Below, piece after piece: positions 22,224 to 35,000 of a stretch of DNA of 64,000 bases. Made by a program: the position numbers and the translations under genes. The stretch spans positions 620,001 to 684,000 of the forward strand of contig CAUWAG010000004.1 of assembly GCA_963556695.1 (NCBI GenBank). Direction: 5' to 3'. Source of the stretch: Anthostomella pinea. Its lineage: Eukaryota > Ascomycota > Sordariomycetes > Xylariales > Xylariaceae. A model generated the notes under the pieces. That model was not told the origin of the DNA. It saw only the letters and a program-made list of their open reading frames with translations, and did not search any database. Position 1 is the first letter of the stretch, and each line of letters starts with the position of its first letter.

Positions 22224-24902
22224 ATGCCCAGTACTCATACTCGGTTTGCTCACTTTCTTCACGATGGATTTTTGGTTTTGCGTCGCCTTTTGACAGCTCA
22301 ATTGACAGGAAGAAGACCACAGCTATCACCCAATATGCCACCACACTTGGTTGTTGCCGACCTCGGTGAAGACGGAGCCGCTGGACCTTGCCTACCCGGA
22401 AACACTACTGAAGATGACGCTTGGTCCGACTCGCGAGCTGCTAACGGCCACCGTGGTGCCGACTACAATCAACTATCCGGCTTCAGGATATCCATGCTTC
22501 TGAAGGACGATGGTGATCTTCTCATTGCAAGGCTCAACGGGCTGAGCTCAGAAGCGCGAATGAACTTGGCTCAGTTGACCGAGCAAACTGACACGTTCCT
22601 TGACAAGATTGGAAAACCACTACGACACTCCGAGCCTGAAACCTCTTGCTCGAGATCAACTGATCAGGCCTCCTCCCTGAAGCCGAATCTGGAGGGCCCT
22701 CATCACAAGTGTCGTCTAACCAGGCACAAGCTGCATGTCCCAAAACTGTCTGTCATCCTTGAAGAGACGCCTGGGTCTCTCTTCGTGTTTGATGGCACCA
22801 CAACCCCAGTCTTGGATTGGCCACAGTCACCTTCAGAGGGCCAGTTGACACCTCAACCCAAGAACACCAAATGCGACGTCGATAATGCGCAACATCGCCA
22901 TCTACCACAAGTTCCATTATTCCTGGAAGATGAAAACTATACGGAGTGCGTCACGCAAATCCAGGTCAAGGGATCCGCTTCGGGCAAACCAGCTTCTTCA
23001 GCACACGATAGCGGCATCGACGTCGGCTCCTCTTCAGGATTTCTAGTACAGCGACCTGTCCTCCCGTGCGAGCTATACAGCTGGGGCAGCTGTAAGGAGA
23101 CATTCGATACTGACGACCAGACAAACTGGATAAATCACGTCATCGAGGTTCACCTCCAGGATCGGCTGCCGGCAAAGCTTGATTGCTGGTTCTGCGATAC
23201 GCGGCACTTCCGCGATAGCACATCAACAACCACTGGCGACCGCTATTGGAACTTTGGAGAGCGTATGCACCATATTCGCGAGCACATCGTTCACGACGGC
23301 GGCCAAACTCAATCGGTCAAGCCCGATGCCTACATGGTCGAGCACTTAAGGGCACATGGATTGGTCGACGGTCAAGCCTACAAGAAGGCTACAGAGGCTC
23401 AGCAAGCTTGGAAGCAAGGGTTGAGCTCTTCTCGGGAAGGTCCAACAAGCCCTCCCCCCCTCAGACCTCGGACGTGTGTGGGTTGAGGGAGCCAATGGTC
23501 CCAGAGCGAGGTGTAATTGATGATGAACGCTTTGGTCATCCTATCTTCCGGCAAGAGACCAGAGAAAGACTAATGAGGCGAATCCAAGTGGCTCTCCATG
23601 ATCGATTAATGGTTCTCTTGGGAGCTATTCGGGAGGTTCCAAGCCACGAACGCAGCAACCAGGTTGAGCAACCAGACAACATCTCGGGTCTGGAGGTTAC
23701 CGAGAGACCCAAAGAACCAAGGAAGAGGACAGTCTCTGAAAGGGGGAAAGATCAAAGCGATGACGGAGACAACGACGATGAGGATGAGGATGATCCCGGG
23801 AGGCACAAGAGGTCAAAGTCAGGAGAAGAAGCTGCAGAGAAGGCGCATACACTCGTATGCCCGTACTTTGCTAATGATCCTGCGATCTTCTACGAGGGTC
23901 CGCTTTGTGTCAAAAGGTGTTGGAACATTGACAGACTCAGGTAGGCGGGCTACGCTTTTATCAGAGTAACTATGTCCTCTGACTGACTTCTGCCAGGGGA
24001 CACATCTGGCGAAACCACATTCCGGAGTTCCAGTGCACACGTTGTCTGGAAACATTCACCAAAAAAGACAAGCTGGAGCAACACCGGCGTCAGAGTGAGG
24101 GTTGCCCGCTGATGCACCGGCTTAGCACCGAGCGGACTGTGCAAGAGAAGCTCAAAGACCGCAAGCTTACCAGCGGCAAGACGGCGCACGAGAGATGGGA
24201 TAAATATTATGGAATCCTCTTTCCCGACATACCGCAAGCCAAGTATCCCTCGCCCGGTATGTCCAGCCCGCAGGTTCCACGGCCCATGGGAGTATATACT
24301 GAGAAGAAACAGATTTCACAGACCACCGAGAGAAGTTCCAATGCGGCCCAATTGAGAGGTACTCCGCCATTGTCGAGCAAACCGCCCTTGAAGACCTGCA
24401 CACCTACGTCGACAGCCCGGTTCCAATGTATGAGGCTCGCTCCGCCGCCGGAGTGAAGGAGGATATAATCCAAGTTTTGCGTGGAGCTATTCGGAAATCT
24501 AAGAACATCTACATCAACACCCAGACACCCGCGCCCTCTGCCGCCGAGCGGGAGAACCTTGCAGAGAGACCAATCGGTGTTGAGGACGTATTCACATCGG
24601 AGTGGGCGGATGTCATTGTCCAGGGGTGCAGTCAGAATATTATGGAGGACGAGATACCAGCAGACCTCTACAGAGCTGGCCCTCCTGACTGCCCGTGGCT
24701 CCCTGATGCTTCGGAACCCTCTCTTGCGCAGGATTCTGGGTACTGGACACGTTCATCTCATGAGTGTGGGACGTATGGTACAACAGAAGAACAGCTCGAC
24801 GACCTGGAAAAGATACTGGCTCCTGTTGACAATCATGGTGTAACTGACCCTAAGGGCTTTTGGCATCTGGAGGGAGACCATGATGGGGTTTATGACATGT
24901 AG
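22224..24902 (+). CDS. Fungal C2H2-type zinc-finger protein, with an apparent frameshift
   Basis: Reading 22224 to about 23460, then frame +2 to 23940, 23997-24256 and 24322-24902 gives one protein with the layout of a large fungal family. First comes a Cys/His-rich region (PCELYSWGSCKETF, NHVIEVHL, CWFCDTRHF, MHHIREHIVHDG, then DAYMVEHLRAHGLVDG). A disordered acidic/basic segment with a KRSKSGEEAAEK nuclear-type signal follows, then the finger region VCPYFANDP ... CVKRCWNIDRLRGHIWRNH and CTRCLETFTKKDKLEQHRRQ. After it comes HERWDKYYGILFP and a tail of about 190 residues. Introns are 56 nt (AG/GTAGGC) and 65 nt (G/GTATGT). The N-terminal and middle frames differ by one base at a run of seven C (23454-23460); a true indel, a sequencing slip or a missed unusual intron are all possible. 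Likely nuclear and DNA-binding; targets unknown. Confidence 0.7.
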
Positions 24903-25265
24903 TGCTGTACTTTCTCTCTATACTTGAATAGCTGCATGAGGTCAACATATGGTGTGTTTCCTGCTTATCTGAGTCCTTTCGAGAGACGTGTATCCCGTTA
25001 TGCTCAAAACGCGATGCCGACCCCCTCGAGTATGCCTAGAACCTACTACACAACAACATCCTCTCGAAATAGCCATAATGATCCACGTCTTTATATTGGA
25101 TGTCGTGGCAGCCACAGTGGCTTTCAGGGGGTGGCAGTGGAACAGCAAGGCCCTTAAGGCATTTCGGTATGCTGTAATATACTAACAGATTCTTTACCTT
25201 TATAATAACTTTTAAAAATTCACTAAGTTTATTAAAATATTACGTTTCTTACTTTATAAATTGTT

Positions 25266-25686
25266 TGTTGGATCTATGCGATTCCAGCCTGCAAACCATC
25301 TATACCAGGACCCACATGTATGATTAGATAAGAGATTAGATACCGGGTTGCAAGGTCACTTAGCTAAACCTTCAGGTCCAGCTAGACCTTTCAATCCAAC
25401 CATCAGCAACATCATGACCTTGACCCAATACTTGTCACGGCGAGCATACTGAGGAGCTGGGACATGGCCTGCAGCAAGCAGCTATTATTCTATTGACGAG
25501 AATATCAAGACTAGAGAGGAAAGGAAGAGAGAGAGAGATAGGTACAGTGGGAGGTTGCCCCTTTAAGGGGATCCTCTGGTCAGATCCTTCCCCTATTGGG
25601 AAGTATCCACTTGTCATGTGGGAAGGTCTGTGCAGGCCGTCACAATACTCGAGTATCATAATTGATCGTTCAAGCCTGTTCCAACA
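25266..25686 (+). repeat. 204-bp LTR-like copy interrupted by another LTR
   Basis: Begins TGTTGGATC and ends GTTCCAACA, so the ends form the inverted pair TGTTGGA/TCCAACA typical of LTRs, notably Copia-type. Without the 212-bp insertion at 25433-25644 and one 5-bp duplication it is 204 bp, the same length as the inverted copy at 25912-26115. No clear target duplication flanks it. Confidence 0.75.
25433..25644 (+). repeat. Solo LTR-like element, family A (212 bp)
   Basis: Starts TGTCACGGCGAGC and ends GGCCGTCACA, with TGTCAC/GTCACA termini. It is flanked by a perfect 5-bp duplication, ATACT (25428-25432 and 25645-25649). A second copy, about 215 bp, is at 36027-36241. It contains a short GA-rich run and TTGCCCCTTTAAGGGG, and no gene. 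Size and ends fit a solo LTR or a tiny LTR-type element. Confidence 0.85.
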
Positions 25687-25911
25687 AAATATTAAGTTTT
25701 AAATACTTTTGAAACAAAAAGATTTGACGCTTCGCTTTGATTTTCCGGATATAACAAATAAAACTTCTAACAAAAACACGAGATTGTAAAGTTTTCTTTA
25801 TTTATCACTCGTAATACGGATCCTTTCAAAGAAAATTAACTATAAAATATTCGTTAATTAGAAAAGCACTTATTATTCTAGGCTTACAATTATTAAATAA
25901 TATATAAATAA

Positions 25912-26115
25912 TGGTAGAACAAGCTTGAACGATCAATCATAATACTCGAGTATTGTGTCAAGGTCATAATGTTGCTGATGGTTGGATTGAGAGGTCTAGC
26001 TGGACCTGAAGGTCTAGCTAAGTGACCTTGCAACCCGGTATCTAATCTCTTATCTAATCATACATGTGGGTCCTGGTATAGATGGTTTGCAGGCTGGAAT
26101 TGCATAGATCTAACA
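25912..26115 (-). repeat. 204-bp LTR-like copy, inverted relative to 25266-25686
   Basis: Reverse complement begins TGTTAGATCTATGC and ends near GTTCTACCA. It aligns along its whole length with the copy at 25266-25686, with about ten differences counted by eye. The flanks AATAA and AATCA are nearly but not exactly alike, so a target duplication is only possible. Confidence 0.75.
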
Positions 26116-26779
26116 AATCATATATTTATTAGAAAAAAAAATCTTTTTAACGGCTTAAAAGATTAATATTTGTAATACAATAAATTCGATAACGTTTTAT
26201 TCTTATCTTTTTAATATTCATTAACTTTAAAAATAACAATTTTAATCTTTTATTACTACCGTTATAAGCTTTCACTTTTATCAACTTTTATTAGAACGTT
26301 ATCTTTTATATTATTTCAATAGCTACTAAAAAGAGTCTTCATTTAAATGCAATACAAATTTATAAAGAAGAGAAAAATTATCATACGACATAGAAATTAA
26401 TAATTATCGACTTAAAAGAATATTTAAATTACGGTAAGGAACTTTAAAAAAGTATATTTTTTATCGAGCAATTAAGTTTATTAATAATCAATTACTTTAG
26501 TAAAAACTTAGAAGCTTTCGGTAGGAAATATACGTTAAATAATAATTAAGAAATATAATAAAATTATTTATAAATTATTTACAAAACAAAAAAGCCAGCC
26601 GTAACTTTTTAGTATAAATTTTTAAAAATTAAAGCTGATATTTAAACTTAAAGATGTTACGTTTATAATAAAAGATTACGTAAGTAATTTTATAAAAAAG
26701 AGACGCATAAAGTATATTAATAATAATTAAAGGGTTTTTAGTTATTTTAAAATTTGTATAAGTTAATTTCAATTATAAG

Positions 26780-26936
26780 TGTCATGGTCTGGTACAGGTA
26801 GTCCATGTAGTGAGTCTTGGAGCCCGGATATGAGTACATGTATCACCATTGAATGTCAAGCTGTCACGCTTGATATTTGACATCCTTTTAGGAGGAACAG
26901 CCGTGGCATTATGGTTATGGTGAGCGTTCCGTCACA
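26780..26936 (+). repeat. Solo LTR-like element, family B (157 bp)
   Basis: Starts TGTCATGGTCTGG and ends GTTCCGTCACA. Perfect 5-bp duplication ATAAG at 26775-26779 and 26937-26941. An inverted relative of identical length is at 30110-30266. Confidence 0.88.
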
Positions 26937-29900
26937 ATAAGTATTTAGAAGCTATTTAAACTCTAGAAGAGTTTAAAAAGCACTATTGCATAAGCTAACT
27001 AACTGTAATTTATTAATTTTTTTTAAAAGATTTATGTATTAAAACGCTATTGAATTGTAAATTTTCGTAAGTTGACAAAAAGCAACGGTAAAAACTATTA
27101 TTAAAAAACATTTAAATCAAGAGAATTGATATTATATTTAGAATAAATAAGCTAAATATTTTGTTTATTATAGATATTTCGTATTAAATATAAATTAGTA
27201 TATCAAAAAAGCAGAAGCGTTTTTCAATAAAGAAATTTAAATAAAAACGTTAACTTTATAAAGGAAATATTAAAGCTTAAAATAAATATGTTAAAAACTA
27301 CAAGCAGTATAAAAAGTTTTAAAAGGGTTGAAATTTTAGACTAACGGTTTAAAGAAAGTGAATTATAAAATAATAAAATAATATAAAATGATATAATAAG
27401 ACATAGTTAACGAGATATATACGTATATATCTTATTTAAATTATAATTACTTTTATTATTATTCGTTTATGTTTAACTTAAGGTATATTATTATTATTAT
27501 TAAGGGATTTTAGCCGTTTTAAACGATTAAGAAAGGCTTTCAAAAGCTAATTTATAATAGCTAGTAATAATAAGATCTTAATCTTAAGATAGAACGAAGC
27601 AAAGATTATTATTAATTAAGGTATCAATAAAGATACATTTTTTAAATAGCTTATTATGTAAGTTTTACTTATTATATTATCTTATTTAACAGTTTTAAGA
27701 AAACGACAACATTCTTATAACATAAAAAAAAATCTGTCATTGAGTAAAGAAATTACTTTTTAAAATAGTTCGGTTTATTCACAATTAAAAAGTATTCGAA
27801 TATAAGGAAGCTTTTATTTATAAAGTCGCTTTTTTACCTTAAAAAGACGCGTTTAAAAACAAACTATTATTTAAAATCGAATTTTAAAAATACAACACTC
27901 TATTAATACTTATAAATAAGGCATATTAGCTTTAATCCGTTAAAGCGGCTTAAATTATGATGACGTAGCGCTTTTTAAAAAGAACCTTATTCTTATAAGT
28001 CCCAAGAATACGCGCGAATTAAAACGAAAGAAACCCTATTTTATAAAAAACTAGGTCTTAAAGCTATAAAAGTCTTTTATCACATGTATATGAATTAAAA
28101 AGATATAAAAAGGATATACTAAGGTAAAAATAATATTGATTGCTATTTATAAAGTAATAAGTTTCACGATTTTATATTTTTATTACGATAAAATAATAAA
28201 CGGAAAGGTTAATAACGTTAAACACCTTATTTAATGTATAAAACGCTACCGTTTTAAAATTTAAATTATCTAAATTAATAACTTTCTTAGTTATTATTTC
28301 AGGCTTAGAAATATGACTTTTATACACTTTACTTTTTTTCCTTATTATTAGACCTTTAGTTTTACTAAATTAAAATAACCTATAATTATAAAACGAAATA
28401 ACTCGATTTAGTTTAATAACGGTTTTTTTTACTAAAAAACTATACGCTTATATATATATATATCTATATAAGCATTATTAAAAAGCTATTTGCACTATAC
28501 ATATAAATATGAAACGGGCGTACGAAATGATAAAGGTATATCGTGAAGAAAATAACGCGTATTATAAAAAGTAAACTATTATATAACTTATAGTTAAATA
28601 TTATAAATGTTTTTTCACTTATATAACCGTACTTGTTCGGTAAAAATAAAAGAAAGAGGTTTTTACGAATGTTTTTATAGTAAACTTATAAAAAAGGATA
28701 GATTTCAAGGCTTAAAAATACCGTAATTGAGTTATTTTTAAATGTATAAATATAAAGTTTACGCTCTTAAAAAGGGCCAAAGATTTAAAACTGAGATAAG
28801 CTTAATAACTTTTTAAAGTTTAATTTGCGAGGTTATATAATATATTTGATAAGATATAACTTTAGAAACATTTATTATATTTAAATTTTATAATTTAAAA
28901 AGGTTATTCAAACCAAAGACGTAACTTTTAATAAACGAACGTTTTTAGACGAAAATAAATACTTAAATATTTAAATAATGGTTAATTATCTAATAGAAAA
29001 GTAAATAACGAAATATACAAGTTACAAAGTTATAAAACGACAATAAAAACGATATTCAAACCACGATTTACGTTGTTAACGATTATATTTTATTGCTACT
29101 TTTACATTTAAAAAGTAGATTATTTATTTTCAAGCTTTTAAATATTAAAAAAGACTTCTTTACGGCCTTTATATACCTCGTTATTAGTATATAAACAGTC
29201 GTAAGTATAATTAGTCTTTTTAAAAGTAACAATATTTTGAAGAAAAAAGTAAAAAAAGTAAAAAAAGTAAAAAAAGTTCGTTATTTTAAAGTGGTAAAAA
29301 AAGCATTTAAATCTTAATTACCTTTTTAAAGGTTATAAAACTTAAAATTTTACGATTTTTGACAATTTTATCTAGTAATTTCATTTGTTATTTGATTTAT
29401 AATGAGGTATAAGATTGGATTATATCTTAAAAACCTTGCTTTAACGTTTAAAAACTATCAAAGATTATTTAAAAGAGTATAAAATATAAACTTATAGTTT
29501 AAAGTAATTATATTTATTATTAAGGTTATTAAAATTCAAGCTATATATAGGTATTTATATATAAAACAAATAAGAACGAGTTTTTAAATATTATAAAGCA
29601 CGCCTCGTTATATATAGTAATTAATAAGCTTATGAAGATTTTTTTACGAGCATAATAAGTTTAACTGGCACATTATTACATATATCACTTGCTATTGCGG
29701 TGAATTTCAACTTAAAAACTCGGTAAATAAATGTTATTAACTCGTCTATATGCTACGATTTGAACGATGTTATATATATATATATATATATGCTTTTTAA
29801 GTTTGAAATATCGCATTATATTTTTAAATAAAATAAAATAATACACGGTTTTAATAAGTTACTATCATTTAATACACTAACGTTCTTAAAGCTTTTAATA

Positions 29901-30109
29901 ATCTAAGCCTTTGGAAGGGGGTATCAAAAGCCGTATATAATCATTAAAAATAATATTATCGTTTTTTATATAGATAATATATTATTTATATATCATAAAA
30001 AAGATGAAACAAACATTAATGTTGTTACAACTTTTTTTTTAAATAAATGAATAAAGAACATCAAAGATTTAAAATACGGTTCAAAAATGTATATTATTAA
30101 AAATAAAAG

Positions 30110-30266
30110 TGTGACGGAACGCTCACCACAACCACCATGCCACGGCTGTTCCTCATAAAAGGATGTTGAATATCAAGCGTGGCAGCTTGACATTCAATGG
30201 TCGTACATGTACTCATGTCCGGGCTCCAGGACTCACCACATGGGCCCCCTATACCAGACCATGACA
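30110..30266 (-). repeat. Solo LTR-like element, family B, inverted copy (157 bp)
   Basis: Reverse complement starts TGTCATGGTCTGG and ends TTCCGTCACA. Perfect 5-bp duplication AAAAG at 30105-30109 and 30267-30271. Because it has its own target duplication, it and the 26780 copy are separate insertions, not the two arms of one inverted-repeat transposon. Confidence 0.88.
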
Positions 30267-30967
30267 AAAAGCGAAACAATTATTTAGTTATTTTAAAAGG
30301 TATAACGTAGGTCACAAGCGAGTGGGACACACAAGCAAGCGGGATACTTTTACCACCTTCTAACCAACATGTCAAATAACTTAATCACAACGCATTGAAT
30401 TTAATCTAATTATTCGGATTCCTCTTCTTCAGATGTTTCTATCTCTATTGTACAAGTTTGCGCATTATGACCAGTGTTGCTGCAAACACCACAACGTCGC
30501 TCACGCGCTATTGCCCTTCTTAGACAACGACTACCTTCACTCATTTCCTGTCTTTCTAGCTCAGTACTATCCTTTGTAGCTTGAAAACCTATTGTATCTT
30601 TGACAGAAAGTATTCCTCTTTTTATTAGACGTTTATTTTAGGTTCTTTTGTGTTTACTTAGTACGTGATTGACCTCCTCTAGCTCGCGGACCCAGGAATC
30701 AATCAAAGCGACCTTATGTATAAAACTGTATGTAGCCTTTAAAAACGAGCTCAATGTATCAATTATTGATGTAGGTGAGCTTCTCTGGTGGTTTCTGACT
30801 CAATTTTGGAAATAAACTGATTGGTTTACCGCTTTGTTAATGGTGGTAGGTGTCTTGGAAGTCCAAATAGTGGGTGGCAGATTGGGGTCTGGCAACGGTG
30901 TTCGTACGACAGCGACAGTATCCAGCTTTGAAATAAAACTTTCTGGGTCAAAAGGAACAAGCCCAGT

Positions 30968-31116
30968 TGTTGAATACACGGATGTTTATTGATGCTATTG
31001 ATTGTTCTGCTCTGCGTGCAGAGATTGATCATCTATCTTCTTGGTGGGTCAGATGCCATGTGCGTCTCTGCCACACTGGAGATCTTCCGGTGTCTATCTC
31101 CGGCTCCCATTCAACA
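30968..31116 (-). repeat. Copia 3' LTR (149 bp)
   Basis: Direct copy of 36907-37055 with the same TGTTGAA...TTCAACA ends. It follows the polypurine tract on the minus strand, which makes it the 3' LTR. Confidence 0.92.
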
Positions 31117-31803
31117 CCCCCCCCCAAAAGGAACAACTCCTTTCATCGGGGTCGTTCCTGAGTATTCAGTCTGTTGCTCTTCCTGTTTGAGGTTATCTTT
31201 AAGTTCTTATAGCTTGCGGGCTGCAAGTCTCTCATACCTATCTGTTAGCCTCACTTGCTCCCTGAATGTCTTGAACTTTGGTGCCGGCAGCGCCTTGATT
31301 AGCCCGTCTGTAAGCATTATTTTGTTCTGGACGTACTTGACGTCTATCTTCCCGTTGCGTTGAGCTTCTTTTAGCCAGTGGTTATGGATATCGATGTGCT
31401 TGAGCTTTGTTTGAAGCGTTTGGAGGTCCTTCCGCACCAACTTGATGGTCTGTTGGTTGTCACACCAGATCCGGAGAGTTGGACAGTCCAAGGATACGCC
31501 AATTTCTTTAAAGAGTCACGAAACAAACATCACTTCTTTAGCTGCTTGAGCAAGAGATAATAGTTCTGCCTCTGTTGTTGAGGTTGTCACTGTGTCCTGT
31601 TTGTTTACTCCCCAGCCAATAATGCCTCCAAATAGCTTTATCACATATGCTTATGAGCTCTTTTGGTCGAGGCAGTTGTTGACAAACGACGCATTGCTCC
31701 ATGTTTCAAGCAGATCTTCACCCCCAAACTGAAGAGCAAAAGACCTGGTACCCTTCAGGTACTCTAATAGGTGCTCTGCAGCAGCAGCATATAAATCGTT
31801 TGG

Positions 31804-32080
31804 TATCGGATCATCAGAATCAGAAGATGGGGGTGATGATCGGTCTAGTGCGTTGCGTTTTATCCAAGGGTCTGGGGGACCAATCTAGTACTAAATACAC
31901 ACCAAAATACAAAGATGTACCCATCCATTGATCCTCCAGCCAAAGATCCCTTGTCTATCACCCATGAAAGCCACCTTTCCTAGTGCTTCTATCCCTTTAT
32001 TCTGCCAAGGTGCCTGCCTGACCCCTTGTCAGCTGGCAGCCTCCCTGACTGCCACCATACTGCTACCACAATCCTCACAT
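31804..32080 (+). repeat. LTR-like insertion inside the Copia RT/RNase H region (277 bp)
   Basis: The Copia reading FNINPN/DLYAAAAEHLLEYLKGTRS is cut between Asn and Asp. The inserted DNA runs from TATCGGATCATC to CACAATCCTCACA and is flanked by a perfect 5-bp duplication TTTGG (31799-31803 and 32081-32085). The first bases are probably a mutated TG (TGTCGG to TATCGG). It contains no gene. Confidence 0.8.
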
Positions 32081-35000
32081 TTGGGTTGATATTAAATCAT
32101 AAAAATCAAGAAGCAGCAAAAGAGATATCGAGTCGTGTGATCACCGCTGCGTATAGGATCGATCCGATCTTCTTTTGATATCTGTTGATTGAGGCTGGCG
32201 ATGCAAGCTCGTCGCTTGGAAGAAGCTTTTGAGGCTTTATGGGGATCTCTGAGCACTTCTTGTTACGGTCGATATAGCTTGTAATGTTGTCAATATATAA
32301 GGCTTGAGACAGCCAGATGAGCCGCTGTTTTTGGTCCCTAATGATCTCTATCCCCAAGAACCACTGTAGTGGCTCTCCTTTTGTCAGATTATAGGTAGAT
32401 TTGAGCTTTTTTGTGACCGCCTTTATAATGTTCTGATGGTATTCTTTGAAGGCTATCACAAAATTATCTACATAAAAGAAGATAATCATGCCATCCTTTG
32501 TGAAATAACAGGGTTTGTGAGCAACTGGTTTGAAGCTAAGGTCTGTGAGAGTTTTGGTGAAATACTTTTATTATAATAAAGAGATTGCCGTAGTCCATAT
32601 AGAGCCTTCTTTAGTAAGAGGACCTTTCCTTATTTATGATGCCCTTATGGCATTTTCATGAAGACTTCCTTTTCTAGGTCTGTGTTGACAAAGGCGTTGA
32701 CAGCATTGTATTGAATGAGCTCAAGATTGAAGCGGGCTGCAATTGCCATGAGGGCTCTGAAAGATCTGCCTGCAAGAGTTGATGCGAAGATATCCTCCTA
32801 AATGTTCTTATTCTACTGGTCACTGTGAACCACGAGGCGTGCTTTGCACTTACTCAGAAAGCCGTGCTTGTCAAACTTGTACTTGTACATCCACATACAG
32901 TCCAAGATTTGGTGTTCATTTGCTGCTGACTTGTTAGTGATTATCCATGATCTTATTTTATTATGGTTGCTGATGTGGTCAACCTCGGCTTGACGCCACT
33001 CAACCTCATGAAGATGGTTCTTGACACCATGCCAATTCTTTGGCTCTGGTGGCAATGATCGTCAATGTATCTTCCCTACTTTTGTAAGTATTAAGGCTGG
33101 GCCGTAATGATTTCCTTGGTGTGATGGTCTCCCACCAGGGCGAGAGCCGTAGGTTCTGTATTTGTTGTACTTGGCTTTGCTTACTGGCCTGCCATCTATC
33201 AAACCAATAAGATTGGCAACGCGTCCAGCATTAAACGCTGCTTCCCAATTCCCGTGGCGATTTTGTCTGGGCGTCCCCAATTGAAGGTAATGAACGGGCA
33301 TCTAAACCTTCTTCTGCTCGCCAGGAGCACGATGCCTTAACCTGGGCCTCTACAGGCTCTCTGATAGTAACAGCCAGAAGTGCTGCCGTAGGCGGAGGAA
33401 TGGGTTCTGGGGTCAGGTATGGCTCAAATACGGCAGATGTATAGGGGTGATCAGTCCCTTTGTTACTATTTGTGTTGGCTTTGTCCTGGGTATCTTTTGT
33501 ACCAATACCACTCAGGTCCATCTCATCTCTATCTGGGTGCTCCTGTATTAATCTGTTTAGATCTTTATTTTCCTGGTATATTGGAATGTCCTCTAAGATT
33601 TTTAATGGCACCTCGTGTCTACTTAGAAATAGTGTTAGTTGTTCCTTGCTGACATGCAAGAGGTCGTTCTTAAGGTCGCTCAAGTCTCCTAAGAACATCT
33701 GGTCCTCGTCTGCTATCACATTACGTATAGCGTGGACCTTGCTGGTTAATGGGTTCCAGACCAGATAGATGTTGATTGAGTTATATCCTACAAGATAGCT
33801 AACCCAGGCTTTTGGATTCAGCTTCTTAAGGCGGTCCTTCTTCTCCTGTGTGGCCGTAGTCATTGCGAACATTTTACAGCCATACACTCATAGGTGTGCA
33901 TGCATTGACCTGCAGTCAGGGGTAACTAGGCCGTCTCGAAATGACAGATATTAGAAGAACATCTCGTATAGGGTCTTCCAGTTGTAGTGCCGGGATAGTG
34001 TTCAGTTATAGAGATAAACTGCTGCAGTATTAATAAGACGCCAGAGATATGTTGGAAGCTTGGCTCCGCTGCGCATGGCAAGAGCTTTCACTTTGATTAC
34101 ACCCACCGAGCGTTCAACGCCTCCATTTTGGTCTTGAATGTGAGGTGAAAAGGGCTCAATTTGGATGTGATTATCTTTGATGAAGTCCTTAATGTCCTTT
34201 GACTTAGTGAACTCGTTCTCTGTTTCTATGGCCTCAACGTCGATCTGGAACTGTATCTTCAGTATACCAACGATGCTTTGGAGGGCGCTAACTATGTGTT
34301 TTGCAGTTCTTCTTTTTAAGAAATATGCACACGTGTATCCAGAGTATCTGTAAGTGACAAATATGATACTCTAGTAGCCATCTAAGTCCTTCTTAAGATC
34401 AAGGAAGTCGATAGAAAGGATACTACCTGGCTTGGTTGACGGTCGCCTAGGTGTTTTGCATGTCTGTTTCTTGATTTTGGCCTTACCACACCAATCACAC
34501 TGAGCAGTAGAGGGACCCTTGATTCTTATTCCTTTAGCATACTTTGTGATCTGGGCAATTACTTCAGGGCCAGGATGCCCTAGTCACCAGTACCAGAGGT
34601 TCTTGTCACCCTTATTTGGAGCTCTTTCTGTTCCAGAGTTGATCATCCTCCTCCGCAAGGCAAAGGACGCTTTGGTTCTGTCTAGGGGTATGTCCTCTAT
34701 GACCCATTGTCTAAACTTATCTATGAGTTTGAACACCACTGAATCATCCTTTCGTTTGACACAGTTGTTAGGAGGTTTGTTGTTCCAGTTATATCCAAGC
34801 TTCTTGAGCTGTCGTAAAGATACGAGGTTTATTGCGAATTCTTCACAGAAGGCTACATTCTGTAGCGTCAAGATGAATGGTCCTAGTGAATCATGAGCAG
34901 TGATGTCTACTTCTCCGTATCCTCGGATTAGTATGAAGATGTCTCCTTCGTACACTCCACCACCTGTTGGGGCTCTGTGAAAGTTGTTGAAGCGAGTGAT

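Larger units (their letters stand above)
25150..30304. repeat. AT-rich, RIP-like degraded transposon island, left part
   Basis: From about 25160 composition drops abruptly to mostly A and T, with abundant TA and very few CA/TG dinucleotides outside the insertions. No open frame of useful length exists in 26937-30109. This is the signature left by repeat-induced point mutation in Pezizomycotina. The ancestral element is not readable. GC-normal islands at 25266-25686, 25912-26115, 26780-26936 and 30110-30266 are distinct short insertions, listed separately. A (TA)n run is at 29771-29791 and a short AGTAAAAAA tandem repeat at about 29240-29277. Confidence 0.85.

Noticed and set aside
24257..24456. 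Second frameshift in the zinc-finger gene near 24300
   Set aside because: A 65-nt intron with a GTATGT donor (24257) and a TTTCACAG acceptor (24321) restores the frame.
29240..29277. Possible CRISPR-like direct repeats (AGTAAAAAA units)
   Set aside because: A 9-base AT slippage repeat without spacers, in a eukaryotic AT-rich island.
26780..30266. A 3.5-kb DNA transposon with 157-bp inverted arms
   Set aside because: Each arm has its own different 5-bp duplication (ATAAG, AAAAG), showing two independent insertions.
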